The notes: a model not told the origin generated them from the sequence alone. 64,000 bases of DNA from Gemmatimonadota bacterium (GCA_018660835.1 JABJJN010000056.1:1-64000); one strand, 5' to 3'. Shown: positions 44,853 through 53,684, counted from the stretch's first letter. Made by a program: numbers and translations.

Positions 44853-45521
44853 CTAGTTCAACTGGAAACGGAAGGGCAGCATGACCCAGACCTTCACGGG
44901 CTTATCATTCTGAATCGCCGGACTGAAGGTCCACTGGGCGGCTGCTTTCTTCGCCGCCTCGTGGAATACCTCGTTGCCGATCACCCGACCGATCGCCTCG
45001 ACCAAGCCCTGCTTGTTTACCAGCACCTCTACCTGAACTGTGCCAGTAATCCCAGCTTTGCGAGCGATCTCCGGATAGACGGGAACGACCTCCTTCTTCG
45101 GATCTGGCTGCTTTTCTACGCGCCAGATTTCAACAATTTCTTCTTCCTCCTCCTCCATCTCGACCTGATAGAGCTCCTCGAGAGGGGGCGGGGGGGCCAG
45201 ATCGTCGAGACCGAAGTCCAGATCGGTCTCCATAATCGTCGCGTCTTCCGGAATATCATCGCTGTCTGAAGCGATAGGAACGACAGGTCGTGGAGGTGGG
45301 GGCGGACGCCGCTCCTGGCGTGTCTCCGGGATATCTTCGATCTGGATGATCACAGGCTCAGACTTGTCGTATGCATCTGCCTGGAAGTGCGGAAACAGCG
45401 CCACAACAGCGAGATGCGCCACGAAAGATCCGCCAAAACAACTCCAGAACGTCTTTCCGTAGCCATGCCGCAGATCTGCCTCCTGCGACTTCTTGCGCGG
45501 CATATCAGCAGGCCTGTCCAT
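44853..45521 (-). CDS. tonB: TonB family energy transducer
   Basis: Periplasm-spanning protein that passes inner-membrane energy to outer-membrane receptors. The 222-residue product has an N-terminal anchor helix (FWSCFGGSFVAHLAVVALFP), a proline- and glutamate-rich linker (RRPPPPPRPVVP; an EMEEEEEE run) and a C-terminal TonB domain (YPEIARKAGITGTVQVEVLVNKQG, ending VWVMLPFRFQLN). Its start overlaps the upstream exbD stop by one base. An in-frame ATG six codons in (MPRKKSQ) is possible. Last gene of exbB-exbD-exbD-tonB. Confidence 0.93.
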   Translation of the reverse strand: MDRPADMPRKKSQEADLRHGYGKTFWSCFGGSFVAHLAVVALFPHFQADAYDKSEPVIIQIEDIPETRQERRPPPPPRPVVPIASDSDDIPEDATIMETDLDFGLDDLAPPPPLEELYQVEMEEEEEEIVEIWRVEKQPDPKKEVVPVYPEIARKAGITGTVQVEVLVNKQGLVEAIGRVIGNEVFHEAAKKAAAQWTFSPAIQNDKPVKVWVMLPFRFQLN

Positions 45522-45937
45522 CAGCGGCCCCCCCGTTCACGATCAGTGGCAAAGTTCACCCGCAACGCCTCGACCTTACGTAGTTCCTGGATGACATCGG
45601 ACACTTCTCCGAATGGGGCTCGTCCATCGCCCTTCACAGAAATAACGAGGCGTGGGTTCGCCGTAACCTTCGCATGGATGATGGTGCCAACCTGATCTAG
45701 ACCCACTAGACGGTCATCAATGTTGATGGCACCGTTGGCACCGACCCAGATGCTGGTCACATGCCGACGCATCTCGAGTTTCTCGATCTTTTCTGCCTCT
45801 GGCAGCGTCACAGGAATGCCGCGGAAGCGTACAAAGACCGTGGAGACCATGAAGAACACGAGGAGCAGGAAGGCGATATCAGCCATCGATGCGGTGGGAA
45901 CCACCGCGCCGACGCGGGACTTTCGAGTAAACTTCAT
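45521..45937 (-). CDS. exbD: Biopolymer transport protein ExbD
   Basis: Inner-membrane component of the TonB energising complex, 138 residues. A short cytoplasmic N-terminus is followed by one transmembrane helix containing the essential aspartate (PTASMADIAFLLLVFFMVST), then the periplasmic domain. The C-terminal half (VTANPRLVISVKGDGRAPFGEVSDVI) fits ExbD/TolR. It is the second of two adjacent exbD genes, 7 nt after the first, an arrangement common in Bacteroidota-like lineages. Confidence 0.93.
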   Translation of the reverse strand: MKFTRKSRVGAVVPTASMADIAFLLLVFFMVSTVFVRFRGIPVTLPEAEKIEKLEMRRHVTSIWVGANGAINIDDRLVGLDQVGTIIHAKVTANPRLVISVKGDGRAPFGEVSDVIQELRKVEALRVNFATDRERGGR

Positions 45938-45944
45938 ATCTACT

Positions 45945-46364
45945 TCATCCTCCCTCGGGCTCGGCGATCGAGATGCGCGTAGCTCCCGATAGCTTCAACT
46001 CGTCGAGAACGTCGACAAACATACGATACGTACTGGCACGCTGAGCCTTGAGGGACACGATGAGATTCTCATTCGCCGCCAGTCGCTGCTGGATATTGGT
46101 GCGCAGATTGGCCAGAGCAACCATCGTCAACTGATCGTTTTCGAAGAAGGCGATCTGGTCCTGATCATTGATCCAGACATTGCAGATGTTCTTTTCACGG
46201 ACCTCCTTGGTCTCTGCCACTGGCGGCAGATGCAAGGAGAGGCCCTTGTCCTGGTTCATCGTCGTCGAAACGAGAAAAAAGACGATGAGGAGAAAGGCGA
46301 TGTCCGCCATCGACGAGGTCGGGATCTCCGGCGGCACTCGATTTGTGCGCTTGCGGAGGTTCAC
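45945..46364 (-). CDS. exbD: Biopolymer transport protein ExbD (paralogue)
   Basis: Second ExbD, 139 residues, with the same layout: a basic start (MNLRKRTNRVPPEIPT), a helix with the functional aspartate (SSMADIAFLLIVFFLVST) and a periplasmic domain ending ATRISIAEPEGG. It lies 3 nt downstream of exbB. The two ExbDs differ throughout their periplasmic parts, so they may form mixed complexes. Confidence 0.93.
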   Translation of the reverse strand: MNLRKRTNRVPPEIPTSSMADIAFLLIVFFLVSTTMNQDKGLSLHLPPVAETKEVREKNICNVWINDQDQIAFFENDQLTMVALANLRTNIQQRLAANENLIVSLKAQRASTYRMFVDVLDELKLSGATRISIAEPEGG

Positions 46365-46367
46365 TGT

Positions 46368-46994
46368 TTAGGACTCCTGACCCTTCAAATCGAGCTCAAT
46401 CAATACATCGATGAATCCTGCGGCGTGCTCCTGCATGTCTGCGATGATCTTGTCGATGCGCGACACGAAGAAATTGTAGCAGAATTGGATCAGAATACCG
46501 ACGACGAGACCCGCTGCCGTCGTAATCAGCGCTTCAGAGATACCACCGGCCACCATGGATGGATCGACGTCACCGGCGATCTTGATCGCCTGAAAGGCGT
46601 TGATCATTCCCGAAACCGTGCCGAGAAAGCCGACCATGGGGGCGAGATTGGCTACGGTAGACAACCAGACCATACCGCGCTCGAGAAAGGCCATCTCAAC
46701 TGCGCCCGCATTCTCGATCGCCTTTTCCACGTTGCCCACACCGCGGTGAAGTCTCAGCAGCCCCGCATGAATGACCGAGGCCACAGGCCCACGGGTCTCT
46801 GCGCACAACTGCGCCGCCGCTTTGGCGCCGCCCGAAGAACGCATGGCGTCTTCTAACTGTTGGAAGAAGGACTCCGCGTCGATTGCCGCCTTCGACAGAT
46901 TGATCAAACGTTCAATTGCGATCGCCACGCCGAAGATCAGCAGGAAGGCCAGCGGATACATCGCCCAGCCACCATCGTTGAAGAGTTGAAGCAT
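46368..46994 (-). CDS. exbB: ExbB/TolQ/MotA family proton channel protein
   Basis: Proton-channel subunit of 208 residues. A first helix (MYPLAFLLIFGVAIAIERLI) is followed by a cytoplasmic domain and two more helices (STVANLAPMVGFLGTVSGMI and ALITTAAGLVVGILIQFCYNF), including the conserved GFLGTVSGM motif. First gene of the operon exbB-exbD-exbD-tonB. The TPR gene upstream, 62 nt away on the same strand, may be co-transcribed. Confidence 0.94.
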   Translation of the reverse strand: MLQLFNDGGWAMYPLAFLLIFGVAIAIERLINLSKAAIDAESFFQQLEDAMRSSGGAKAAAQLCAETRGPVASVIHAGLLRLHRGVGNVEKAIENAGAVEMAFLERGMVWLSTVANLAPMVGFLGTVSGMINAFQAIKIAGDVDPSMVAGGISEALITTAAGLVVGILIQFCYNFFVSRIDKIIADMQEHAAGFIDVLIELDLKGQES

Positions 46995-47056
46995 TGTTGC
47001 CCCTCAGTGGGTTGTGAACGGAATCATCGTTGTCATGCTACAGCTGAAATTTTGTC

Positions 47057-48232
47057 TTACCCGCCGCTGACCTCAGAGGTTTCGCTAGCAGGAGTGCCAC
47101 CACCAAAAAACTGGCGCCTGAGCTTTTCTTCTTCGGTTTCCGGCGGACGGAATTGCCAGATGCGTTGCTGTGCAACAGCAGCCCAATTAGGGTCGGCCAT
47201 GGCAGAATCATAACTGGCAACGGCGTCGTCTTCGCTCCCGGCTTCATAGAGCAGATCACCACGTAAGATCAGCAAATGCGCGTGTCCGGGTTGACGACCA
47301 AGCCCGCGTTCAATCCAGTGCATGGCGGCCTGATTGCGCTTCCCCTGGATGTGATATTCGGCCAGGGTTGCCACCGTCTCCAAATCATCGGGCTGCACCC
47401 CGGCCATGCCTTCGAGTCCGGCGAGTTTCATGTCGTCATTGTCGCGACGTTCACCAATCTCTGACATGCGCAGAAAGTGCGAGTAGCGTCCAGCTGAGTC
47501 GATCTGGGTCAACTGTCGCAGCGTAGCAAAGGCCGCCTTAAAGTCTTGCGTCTCCAACTGCAGGTCCACCATCTTGCGTAGCGTCTCTACCTGATTGCCT
47601 TCGCCCTCTTCCCCAAGTGTTCGTTGCCGCCATGCCAACGCTGATGGGGCATCTCCCAGATCACTGTACAAAACTGCGATCAACTCGGCCAATTCAGTCC
47701 GAACGCCCGCCTGGACAGCCTGGTTTTCGACGAGCTGCTCATAGTGCAACAGCGCCGCCCGAGGATGCGCCTGTCTTCTGTGTAAATCTGCGACACTGCG
47801 GCGATATCCCAGCAGTCGAGGATCGTTTGGCTTGGCTCTTAGCAGACGCTGTAGAAATAGCCAGGCACTGTCGGGCTTCGCTTCGGCAGAAAAAATCTGC
47901 AAGAGGGACAGGGCCGTGTTGGCATGATTGGAATCGATGGCGGCGGCACGCAGGAAGGCTCCCTTGGCGCCGTCCTGATCACCAAGGCCCAAATGAGCCC
48001 GCCCGATATAATACAATGTCCGGCGATCCGGCTCCTGGTACTTCAGCAACTCGGAATAGTAGTCGATAGTTGCTTGGCTCTCGCCCTTGTCCCGGGCGGT
48101 CTTGCCGAGAAATCGGTATTTGCGCACAGAGTCAGCTGCGGAGACGGATTCATCCTGAGCCTGACTGTCAGATACCCCGTACATCACCAACCCGGCGACG
48201 ACGATCAGTATTCGTGGAAAGTTGGTTCGCAT
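47057..48232 (-). CDS. Periplasmic TPR-repeat protein
   Basis: Protein of 391 residues with a signal peptide (FPRILIVVAGLVMYGVSDSQA) and several tetratricopeptide repeats, e.g. YYIGRAHLGLGDQDGAKGAFLRAA, and AMHWIERGLGRQPGHAHLLILR near the end. TPR proteins act as protein-binding scaffolds. Beside exbB-exbD-tonB it may help assemble or regulate the TonB system; TPR genes next to TonB clusters occur in FCB-group bacteria. Function beyond the repeats is not visible. Confidence 0.85.
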   Translation of the reverse strand: MRTNFPRILIVVAGLVMYGVSDSQAQDESVSAADSVRKYRFLGKTARDKGESQATIDYYSELLKYQEPDRRTLYYIGRAHLGLGDQDGAKGAFLRAAAIDSNHANTALSLLQIFSAEAKPDSAWLFLQRLLRAKPNDPRLLGYRRSVADLHRRQAHPRAALLHYEQLVENQAVQAGVRTELAELIAVLYSDLGDAPSALAWRQRTLGEEGEGNQVETLRKMVDLQLETQDFKAAFATLRQLTQIDSAGRYSHFLRMSEIGERRDNDDMKLAGLEGMAGVQPDDLETVATLAEYHIQGKRNQAAMHWIERGLGRQPGHAHLLILRGDLLYEAGSEDDAVASYDSAMADPNWAAVAQQRIWQFRPPETEEEKLRRQFFGGGTPASETSEVSGG

Positions 48233-48327
48233 GGTCCCTTCCCTGCGGCTGGAAACCTCCTAACGATGCTGGCAGCTTGGTGCGCCAGCCCTCAACCCGT
48301 GTCAAGCCGTTGTGCGACAGACGGGTA

Positions 48328-48355
48328 AATATACCGCACGCAGTGGCGGCGGCAA
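48328..48355 (-). promoter_or_regulatory. Candidate promoter of TPR-exbB-tonB genes
   Basis: On the minus strand TTGCCG (48355-48350), a 16-nt spacer and TATATT (48333-48328). The start would lie about 90 nt before the TPR gene. Confidence 0.45.
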
Positions 48356-48494
48356 CCGTGGTTTCCTCAGGCGAGCGCAGCGAGGCCGCCAGGCACTGAT
48401 AGATTGCTTTGTTGACAGATCTCTTTTGACACAGCGATCTTCCCTCGAGTTCTGGTGTGACGACCATGTTCCAAACTTATCGAGAATCACCAGC

Positions 48495-48523
48495 GAACTT
48501 TATTGATCCCCTGATAGATCTCA
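48495..48523 (+). promoter_or_regulatory. Candidate ECF-type promoter of the sigma gene
   Basis: GAACTT at 48495-48500 matches the -35 core of many ECF sigma factors, and TCTCA at 48519-48523 is a possible -10 after an 18-nt spacer (16-17 is more usual). Autoregulation is common in this family but is only inferred here. Confidence 0.3.
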
Positions 48524-48560
48524 TGCGAAGCACCGGTCCTGAATCGGTGTCAATAAACAC

Positions 48561-49187
48561 ATGCTTGGAAATCCAACGACGATGACCGCACCCCGACTGC
48601 GTATCCAGACGGCTGAGCGGGCCAGTGATGCGCAATTCGTGGAACGCGTCCTGGCAGGTGACCAGACGGCCTTTGGTGAGCTTCTGAGACAGTATCACGG
48701 TCTGTGCTATCACGTGGCCTATAAGGTCCTGCGCAACGCCAGTGATGCGGAAGAGGTCGTCCAGGATGCCTTTATCAAAGTTCACGGTGCGCTGCCTGAG
48801 TTTCGTGGCGAAGCCTCCCTGAAAACGTGGATCTTGCGGATCGTCTGGCGCCTGAGCCTGAACCGCCAGCGGGACAGGTCACGCTCGTCCTGGGCTCGAC
48901 TTGGCCTGGACGGTGACGGCGAGTCTCAGGTCGAAACGGTGCAGAGCCGCCTGGCAGAGCATCCCGACAAAGCCTACCAGGCACAGGACACGCAGCAAAA
49001 GGTCCTGGAGGCGATCGATCGACTACCGGAGTCTCTGCGTCAAGCACTTGTCCTGCATGGCTTTGACGAACTCGGTTACGACGACGTGGCACGGATCTTA
49101 CAGGTCCCAGTCGGCACGGTATGCTCGCGGATTCACAGTGCCCGACGCAAACTGGCTGAGGACCTCCATCGCAGGGGATTGATGTGA
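48561..49187 (+). CDS. ECF-type RNA polymerase sigma factor
   Basis: Sigma-70 family factor of 208 residues. Region 2 (FGELLRQYHGLCYHVAYKVLRNASDAEEVVQDAFIKV) and region 4 (LPESLRQALVLHGFDELGYDDVARILQVPVGTVCSRIHSAR) are separated by a short linker, with no region 3, as in extracytoplasmic-function sigma factors. It directs transcription of a stress or envelope regulon not identifiable here. Starts at 48561 or, seven codons later, 48582. It overlaps the downstream gene by 4 nt, the usual sigma/anti-sigma arrangement. Confidence 0.92.
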   Translation: MLGNPTTMTAPRLRIQTAERASDAQFVERVLAGDQTAFGELLRQYHGLCYHVAYKVLRNASDAEEVVQDAFIKVHGALPEFRGEASLKTWILRIVWRLSLNRQRDRSRSSWARLGLDGDGESQVETVQSRLAEHPDKAYQAQDTQQKVLEAIDRLPESLRQALVLHGFDELGYDDVARILQVPVGTVCSRIHSARRKLAEDLHRRGLM

Positions 49188-49573
49188 GCTATTTTGACAG
49201 AGTTCGAGATCTGCTTGGATTTGAGATTCTTCGGCGCCATGCGGCAGCGGGAGAACATATTTCCGCCTTTATCGACGACGAACTCTCTGTAGACGAACGT
49301 GAACAGGTTGCCGCTCAGTTCGCCCTCGACCCCAGCGTGCAGCAACGTGTTCGGAACCTGCGCGCCGTGGACACATTGGTCCACCAGGCCCTGGAACCAC
49401 CTTCGGTTCCCAATGCGGATGCTTGTATCCAAGGCGCCCTGTCAGCCGATGTGAGCGGGCTACCTGTGGCTCAACCGAAACCTCGCGTACCGACAGCGGT
49501 GATCGCCTCTGTCGGGCTGATTGTGACTGCAGGCGTCGCCTTTGTCGGCCTGCGGCGGCGCGGACTGGTATGA
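49184..49573 (+). CDS. Probable membrane anti-sigma factor
   Basis: Protein of 129 residues starting at a GTG that overlaps the sigma stop. Residues ~21-55 (HAAAGEHISAFIDDELSVDEREQVAAQF) resemble the anti-sigma domain fold, but the zinc-binding cysteines of the HxxxCxxC type are not seen. A C-terminal helix (PTAVIASVGLIVTAGVAFVGL) would anchor it in the inner membrane, with the anti-sigma part facing the cytoplasm. The assignment rests mainly on coupling to the sigma gene and on the topology. Confidence 0.75.
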   Translation: MSYFDRVRDLLGFEILRRHAAAGEHISAFIDDELSVDEREQVAAQFALDPSVQQRVRNLRAVDTLVHQALEPPSVPNADACIQGALSADVSGLPVAQPKPRVPTAVIASVGLIVTAGVAFVGLRRRGLV

Positions 49574-49631
49574 GAATAAACCGCCCCCTCGCGATGAACC
49601 GACCGAGCACTGACTGCCGACTGGACACCCC

Positions 49632-50498
49632 TTGAATTGGTTCGAGCGCATGAAGTCGGGTATCCTCACGCGAATCAAGCGCGAGCTTCCCGAGGGGATC
49701 TGGACGAGTTGTAAACGTTGTGGTGAAACGACCTATCAGGCGGCGCTGGAGCGCAATGCCTGGATCTGCCCGCACTGTTCCAACCACCTGCCGATTGGTT
49801 ATTTGAAGTACGTCGATCTGTTGGCCGACAACGACAGCTTCGTTGAGATAAACGCCAACCTGCGGACGGCTGACCCACTGAAGTTTCGTGATCACCGTCG
49901 GTATGGGGATCGCATACGGGAAGCCCGCAAGTCGGCCTCGATGAACGAGGCAATTTCGACGGGTGTCTGTACTGTGGGGGGACAGCCCGTCGCGCTGGGT
50001 GTCATGGACATGCGTTACCTGACAGCCACCATGGGTGGCGCCACGGGTGAAAAAATCAGCCGCCTCATCGATCGTGCCATTGATGATCGACGTAGCCTGG
50101 TGCTGGTCTGTCAGTCTGGTGGTGCGCGTATGCAGGAGAGCACGTTCTCTCTCATGCAGATGGCGAAAGTCAGTGCTCGCCTACGGCGCCTGTCCGACAA
50201 AGGCCTGCTATACGCCTGCCTCCTGACAGACCCCACCTATGGTGGTGTAACTGCCAGTTTTGCTATGCTGGGCGATATCATCATCGCCGAACCAGGCGCT
50301 CGGATCGGCTTCGCCGGACAGTCAGTGATCAAACAATTCATGGGACTCGAGCAATTGCCTGAAGGTTTCCAGATCGCGGAGAATGTCCTGGAACATGGCT
50401 TTGTGGATTGTGTCGTTCCACGCGATGAACTCGCCGCCACCCTGTCGCGCCTGATCGCCCTGATCGCACCTGCTGACCCCGTTCCTTCGACTACCTGA
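49632..50498 (+). CDS. accD: Acetyl-CoA carboxylase, carboxyltransferase beta subunit
   Basis: Part of the enzyme making malonyl-CoA for fatty-acid synthesis. The 288-residue product has an N-terminal zinc ribbon with C27, C30, C46 and C49 (WTSCKRCGET, WICPHCSNH), the same spacing as E. coli AccD. The crotonase-like domain follows with CQSGGARMQES and PTYGGVTASFAMLGDIIIAEPGARIGFAG. TTG start. accA is not nearby. A bioY gene lies immediately downstream; biotin is the cofactor of the carboxylase, so the pairing makes sense. Confidence 0.94.
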   Translation: MNWFERMKSGILTRIKRELPEGIWTSCKRCGETTYQAALERNAWICPHCSNHLPIGYLKYVDLLADNDSFVEINANLRTADPLKFRDHRRYGDRIREARKSASMNEAISTGVCTVGGQPVALGVMDMRYLTATMGGATGEKISRLIDRAIDDRRSLVLVCQSGGARMQESTFSLMQMAKVSARLRRLSDKGLLYACLLTDPTYGGVTASFAMLGDIIIAEPGARIGFAGQSVIKQFMGLEQLPEGFQIAENVLEHGFVDCVVPRDELAATLSRLIALIAPADPVPSTT

Positions 50499-50570
50499 CA
50501 CGGCCTCCAGCTACCCCGGACGACGATCACTGCCCTGCTTGCACCCCGACTGATTCCACAGATCGCCCTG

Positions 50571-51074
50571 GTGGCAGCGCTGACGGCTGTCGGTGCACAT
50601 CTACGGATTCCCATTCCCTACGTACCTGTGACGCTACAGACAGCCGTTGTCTGCCTGGCGGGTCTCTGGCTTGGTCCAAGAGCAGGCATGTGGAGCCAGA
50701 TCGTGTATCTGTTTGTTGGTCTGGTCGGGTTTCCGGTTTTTGCCAAAGGGGGGGGCCCGCAGTATGTCTTGGAACCATCCTTCGGTTATCTGCTCGGCTT
50801 TGTTCCCGCCGCCGGCATCGTCGGCGTCATCGCAGGCACTGGGTCGAGCCTGTGGCGCGCACTATTGGCCGTCGGAGCCGGTCTGATGGTCATATATGCC
50901 GTGGGTGTTGCAGGCCTCTATGTCAATCTCCGCTACATCGTGGCGACCCAACTGGATGCGGTCAGCATCATTCAACTTGGCCTGGCCCCGTTGCCAAAGG
51001 ACCTGCTCCTTGGCGTCGGAACCGCCTGGGCAGGGCGACGGCTACAGCAGACTAGAAAATATTCCGGTATTTGA
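50571..51074 (+). CDS. bioY: Biotin transporter S component BioY
   Basis: Substrate-binding membrane protein of the ECF-type biotin importer. From the GTG at 50571 it has 167 residues; helices and motifs LRIPIPYVPVTLQTAVVCLAG, LGPRAGMWSQIVYLFVGLVG and GGPQYVLEPSFGYLLGF match the family. The first helix seems to begin upstream (IPQIALVAAL), yet no ATG, GTG or TTG lies between the accD stop, in the same frame, and 50571; a CTG might be used. No EcfA or EcfT genes are adjacent. Its 3' end overlaps that of the barrel gene by 23 nt. Confidence 0.85.
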   Translation: MAALTAVGAHLRIPIPYVPVTLQTAVVCLAGLWLGPRAGMWSQIVYLFVGLVGFPVFAKGGGPQYVLEPSFGYLLGFVPAAGIVGVIAGTGSSLWRALLAVGAGLMVIYAVGVAGLYVNLRYIVATQLDAVSIIQLGLAPLPKDLLLGVGTAWAGRRLQQTRKYSGI

Positions 51075-52356
51075 ACGACGTGAAAACCTGCTCCGCTGAC
51101 AGGCCGATCTCGGCCCGCAGGACGAAGTCCGCATTCCAATAGGTCCGTAGGCCAATCCCAGTGGTCACGTGCGTATCGCCGAATCCTAATCCCTTCACGC
51201 CGGGTGAGACCTGACCCAGATCCAGGAAACCGATGCCGTGAAGCTCGAAATACTGCTTGAGAAAACGTCGACTCCCAAAGTGGTAACGAGCCTCGGTATT
51301 CGTCGCCAGTCGGATGTTGTCGGTGAATCGCTGTCGATCAAAGCCACGTAGCGTGTCCGACCCACCGAGTCCTTTGACACGCAGACTGCCCCCGAATTCA
51401 CCATAGGCAAACAAGGGAACAGCCCCTTTTAGGGCCTCGAAGATCGTGCGATGAGCGATATTCAATCGTTCGCCGATCGGCCAGTAGCGCGCATCGGTTA
51501 CCGTGTAACGCTGAAAATCGATCTCCTCGAAGAATAGTCCGAACAGCGAATTACGAGACGTTTCATAGGACCATTCCTGAAACAGCCCCTCGCGAGGGAT
51601 GGTTGGGTCGTCTCGAGTATCCCATACAAGAGTGAAACTGATGAAACCGGAGACGCCATCCACCACGCCGTCCGGTGTCCCTTCCTGAACGTAGAACGAC
51701 AGATCTCCGGCTGGGCTCACCTCGTTGCGCTCAAGCCCCAGACCAACTGAAAGTGATACGGGGCCGTAGATGGCCCGAACCAATCTGAGCAGAGCACTGG
51801 GTTGCTCAAGAATGTAGAAGTAGTAGTCCTCGTCTTTGAAGTCAGGACTTTGGGGATCCGTGAAATCCTCGTTGCGATCACTGTCGTTCGACAGACCATA
51901 GTAGCGGGCACGCAGATCCCTGTGGGAACTGAGACGCATCTGGATCCCCCAACCCGTACCGGAGATGTGGGGAACCTTGAGGCGCACGTAGTTCGTTCTT
52001 TTGCCCTTCGTTGAGTTGATCGAGTGAAAGGTGAACTTGTATCGATAAGGACGGCGCGAATAGTCGGCCAACTGTACACGCGCACCGCGATTCCAGCCTG
52101 AGGAAGGGCTGTAGTAGACGACGGGCAGGCCTGTTGCTCCATAGTCTCGTCCGTGAATCCGAATCTGCTGCCGTTTTGCCATCCAGCGCACGGCACCAAG
52201 CGTGGGTCCGGTCCGCCCACCGACAAGTCGCTCCCTGCGAGGACGAGACAGACTATCCACAACCGTGCTGTCCGCAGAAACGGCCACCTCGTCAGCAGAT
52301 CCGAGGGTGGGTAGCAGCAAGGCGAGAATCCAGTATGGTCGATTTGGGTGAGACAT
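51052..52356 (-). CDS. Outer-membrane beta-barrel protein, D15/BamA-like surface antigen family
   Basis: From the ATG at 52356 the product is 434 residues, opening with a signal peptide (YWILALLLPTLGSA). The remaining sequence alternates strands with aromatic residues, and includes FTLVWDTRDDPTIPREGLFQEWSYE and GGSDTLRGFDRQRFTDN, matching the barrel of the Omp85/surface-antigen family (conserved RGF and DxRD-like turns). The last residue is Phe, as in many barrels. No POTRA domains are evident, so it is not full BamA. A longer frame upstream to 52422 would bypass the signal peptide. Seven nt separate it from surE on the same strand. Confidence 0.85.
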   Translation of the reverse strand: MSHPNRPYWILALLLPTLGSADEVAVSADSTVVDSLSRPRRERLVGGRTGPTLGAVRWMAKRQQIRIHGRDYGATGLPVVYYSPSSGWNRGARVQLADYSRRPYRYKFTFHSINSTKGKRTNYVRLKVPHISGTGWGIQMRLSSHRDLRARYYGLSNDSDRNEDFTDPQSPDFKDEDYYFYILEQPSALLRLVRAIYGPVSLSVGLGLERNEVSPAGDLSFYVQEGTPDGVVDGVSGFISFTLVWDTRDDPTIPREGLFQEWSYETSRNSLFGLFFEEIDFQRYTVTDARYWPIGERLNIAHRTIFEALKGAVPLFAYGEFGGSLRVKGLGGSDTLRGFDRQRFTDNIRLATNTEARYHFGSRRFLKQYFELHGIGFLDLGQVSPGVKGLGFGDTHVTTGIGLRTYWNADFVLRAEIGLSAEQVFTSFKYRNIF

Positions 52357-52363
52357 TGGTGGG

Positions 52364-53206
52364 TCAGACGCCCATTTCGAAACGATCGCGATCGGCCGGA
52401 TCCACCGGGGCTGACAGGTCAAATCGAAGGGGAGTCATTGACACTTCGCCGCGGTCCAGAGCTTCAATATCACCGTCGGATCGTGAGGGGCTGACTCGCT
52501 CAAAGCCTTCGTAGTGATGCTCGAAGGCGCCGTCTTCTCGCTGTCGAAAGAACGCCCCATAGGATGTGGGCGTCACGGCGGTCAGTCGCCGTGCTGTCGA
52601 GGGATCGACGTCAGATGGCATATTCACCGAGAGCACTCCTGCGCCGGAAGGCAGCCCCCCTGACAATACCTCTGTGGTGATCTGGCGACTGACAATGGCA
52701 GTATTGATCCACAACTGCTCGAGAAATCCGTCGGTGCGCTCATTGCGCCACTGTGCGTAGTCTTCGGGACGCAACTGGGCAGAGAAGGCAATGGCGGGAA
52801 CACCTGCCAACATGCCCTCGATCGCGGCACCAACCGTCCCCGAACTGAGCAAGAACGACAGCCCAGCGTTGATCCCAACATTGACGCCGGAAATGACCAG
52901 GGCCGGCGGCTTCGCATACAGACAGTGGACACCGATGTTTGAGCAATCTGCCGGTGAACCGTCGAGGCTGAATATTGGACACGGAAGATCCGCCTCCTGC
53001 TGCGGCTGCAGGCGCGGCTGCGCGAATCGACTCAGGGTCTTGGAGGTCCAGCTGAATTCTCGCGCGGGGACCACGGCCACGACTGGGTGAATCTGCGCCA
53101 GTTCGCGTAGAAGAGGGCGCAGGGCGGGAGAGTCGATTCCGTCGTCATTGGTGACCAGAACCCACTCTCCCCGAGGATGTTCCGGCAGATTGATTGCAGT
53201 GGACAA
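52364..53206 (-). CDS. surE: 5'/3'-nucleotidase SurE
   Basis: Metal-dependent phosphatase acting on nucleoside monophosphates, 280 residues. The motif VTNDDGIDSPALRPL gives the metal ligands D21 and D22; SWTSKTLSRF and ISGVNVGINAGLSFLLSSGTVGAAIEG are the active-site loops. An N-terminal extension of about 14 residues precedes the core. Starts divergently from the small conserved gene at 53279. Confidence 0.92.
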   Translation of the reverse strand: MSTAINLPEHPRGEWVLVTNDDGIDSPALRPLLRELAQIHPVVAVVPAREFSWTSKTLSRFAQPRLQPQQEADLPCPIFSLDGSPADCSNIGVHCLYAKPPALVISGVNVGINAGLSFLLSSGTVGAAIEGMLAGVPAIAFSAQLRPEDYAQWRNERTDGFLEQLWINTAIVSRQITTEVLSGGLPSGAGVLSVNMPSDVDPSTARRLTAVTPTSYGAFFRQREDGAFEHHYEGFERVSPSRSDGDIEALDRGEVSMTPLRFDLSAPVDPADRDRFEMGV

Positions 53207-53278
53207 AGAGTGTTTCCCGTCACGTCGTGGGGGGCACTGAGGCAGGTATACTACCCATTATTTAGCTGTCCACCAACC

Positions 53279-53599
53279 ATGGGACTGGCTATCTTAACGG
53301 TACGGCCCAAATGTCATCAAAGGTGGAGTTCCCCGGCTTTGGAACATGCTATCTTGCTGCAGGAACTCGAGTCGCTGGCCGAACAGCTTACGGTCGAGGT
53401 GCGCCACGAGCCACTTGCTGGCCCGCGGGGCGGGCTCTGCCGGTTGGGTGGCCGTGACTTGATACTGGTTGATCGGAACTTGTCCCTGGCTGAGCGCGTC
53501 GAGTTGATGGCGAATGCCCTGTCCCGATTGCCACTCGACGACGTGTTTGTCCGCCCCGTCGTACGACAATGGCTCGAAGAGCGGATGTGCAAAATGTAA
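53279..53599 (+). CDS. Small conserved protein, unknown function
   Basis: About 106 residues from the ATG at 53279. The core LQELESLAEQLTVEVRHEPLAGPRGGLCRLGGRDLILVDRNLSLAERVELMANAL resembles a family of small uncharacterised bacterial proteins with a GGLCRL...VD...S..ER pattern. The start is uncertain: an in-frame TTG at 53353 lies nearer the conserved part, and an upstream frame to 53177 overlaps surE. No known catalytic motif. It is followed by the large secreted protein after 85 nt. Confidence 0.55.
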   Translation: MGLAILTVRPKCHQRWSSPALEHAILLQELESLAEQLTVEVRHEPLAGPRGGLCRLGGRDLILVDRNLSLAERVELMANALSRLPLDDVFVRPVVRQWLEERMCKM

Positions 53600-53684
53600 C
53601 TGAACTGAGGTCTTCCCCTCGGTGAACCTGCGATCCCCCGTGAACTGACCCCGAAGTCCCCCTGACTGACCACCGAAACGACGA

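Larger units (their letters stand above)
48233..48560. other. Divergent regulatory region between TPR and ECF sigma genes
   Basis: 328 nt between two divergent genes. It holds a candidate sigma70 promoter for the TPR/exbB side (48328-48355) and a candidate ECF-type promoter for the sigma-factor gene (48495-48523). TTGACA also occurs at 48412-48417 and 48426-48431, but neither has a suitable -10. Confidence 0.45.
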
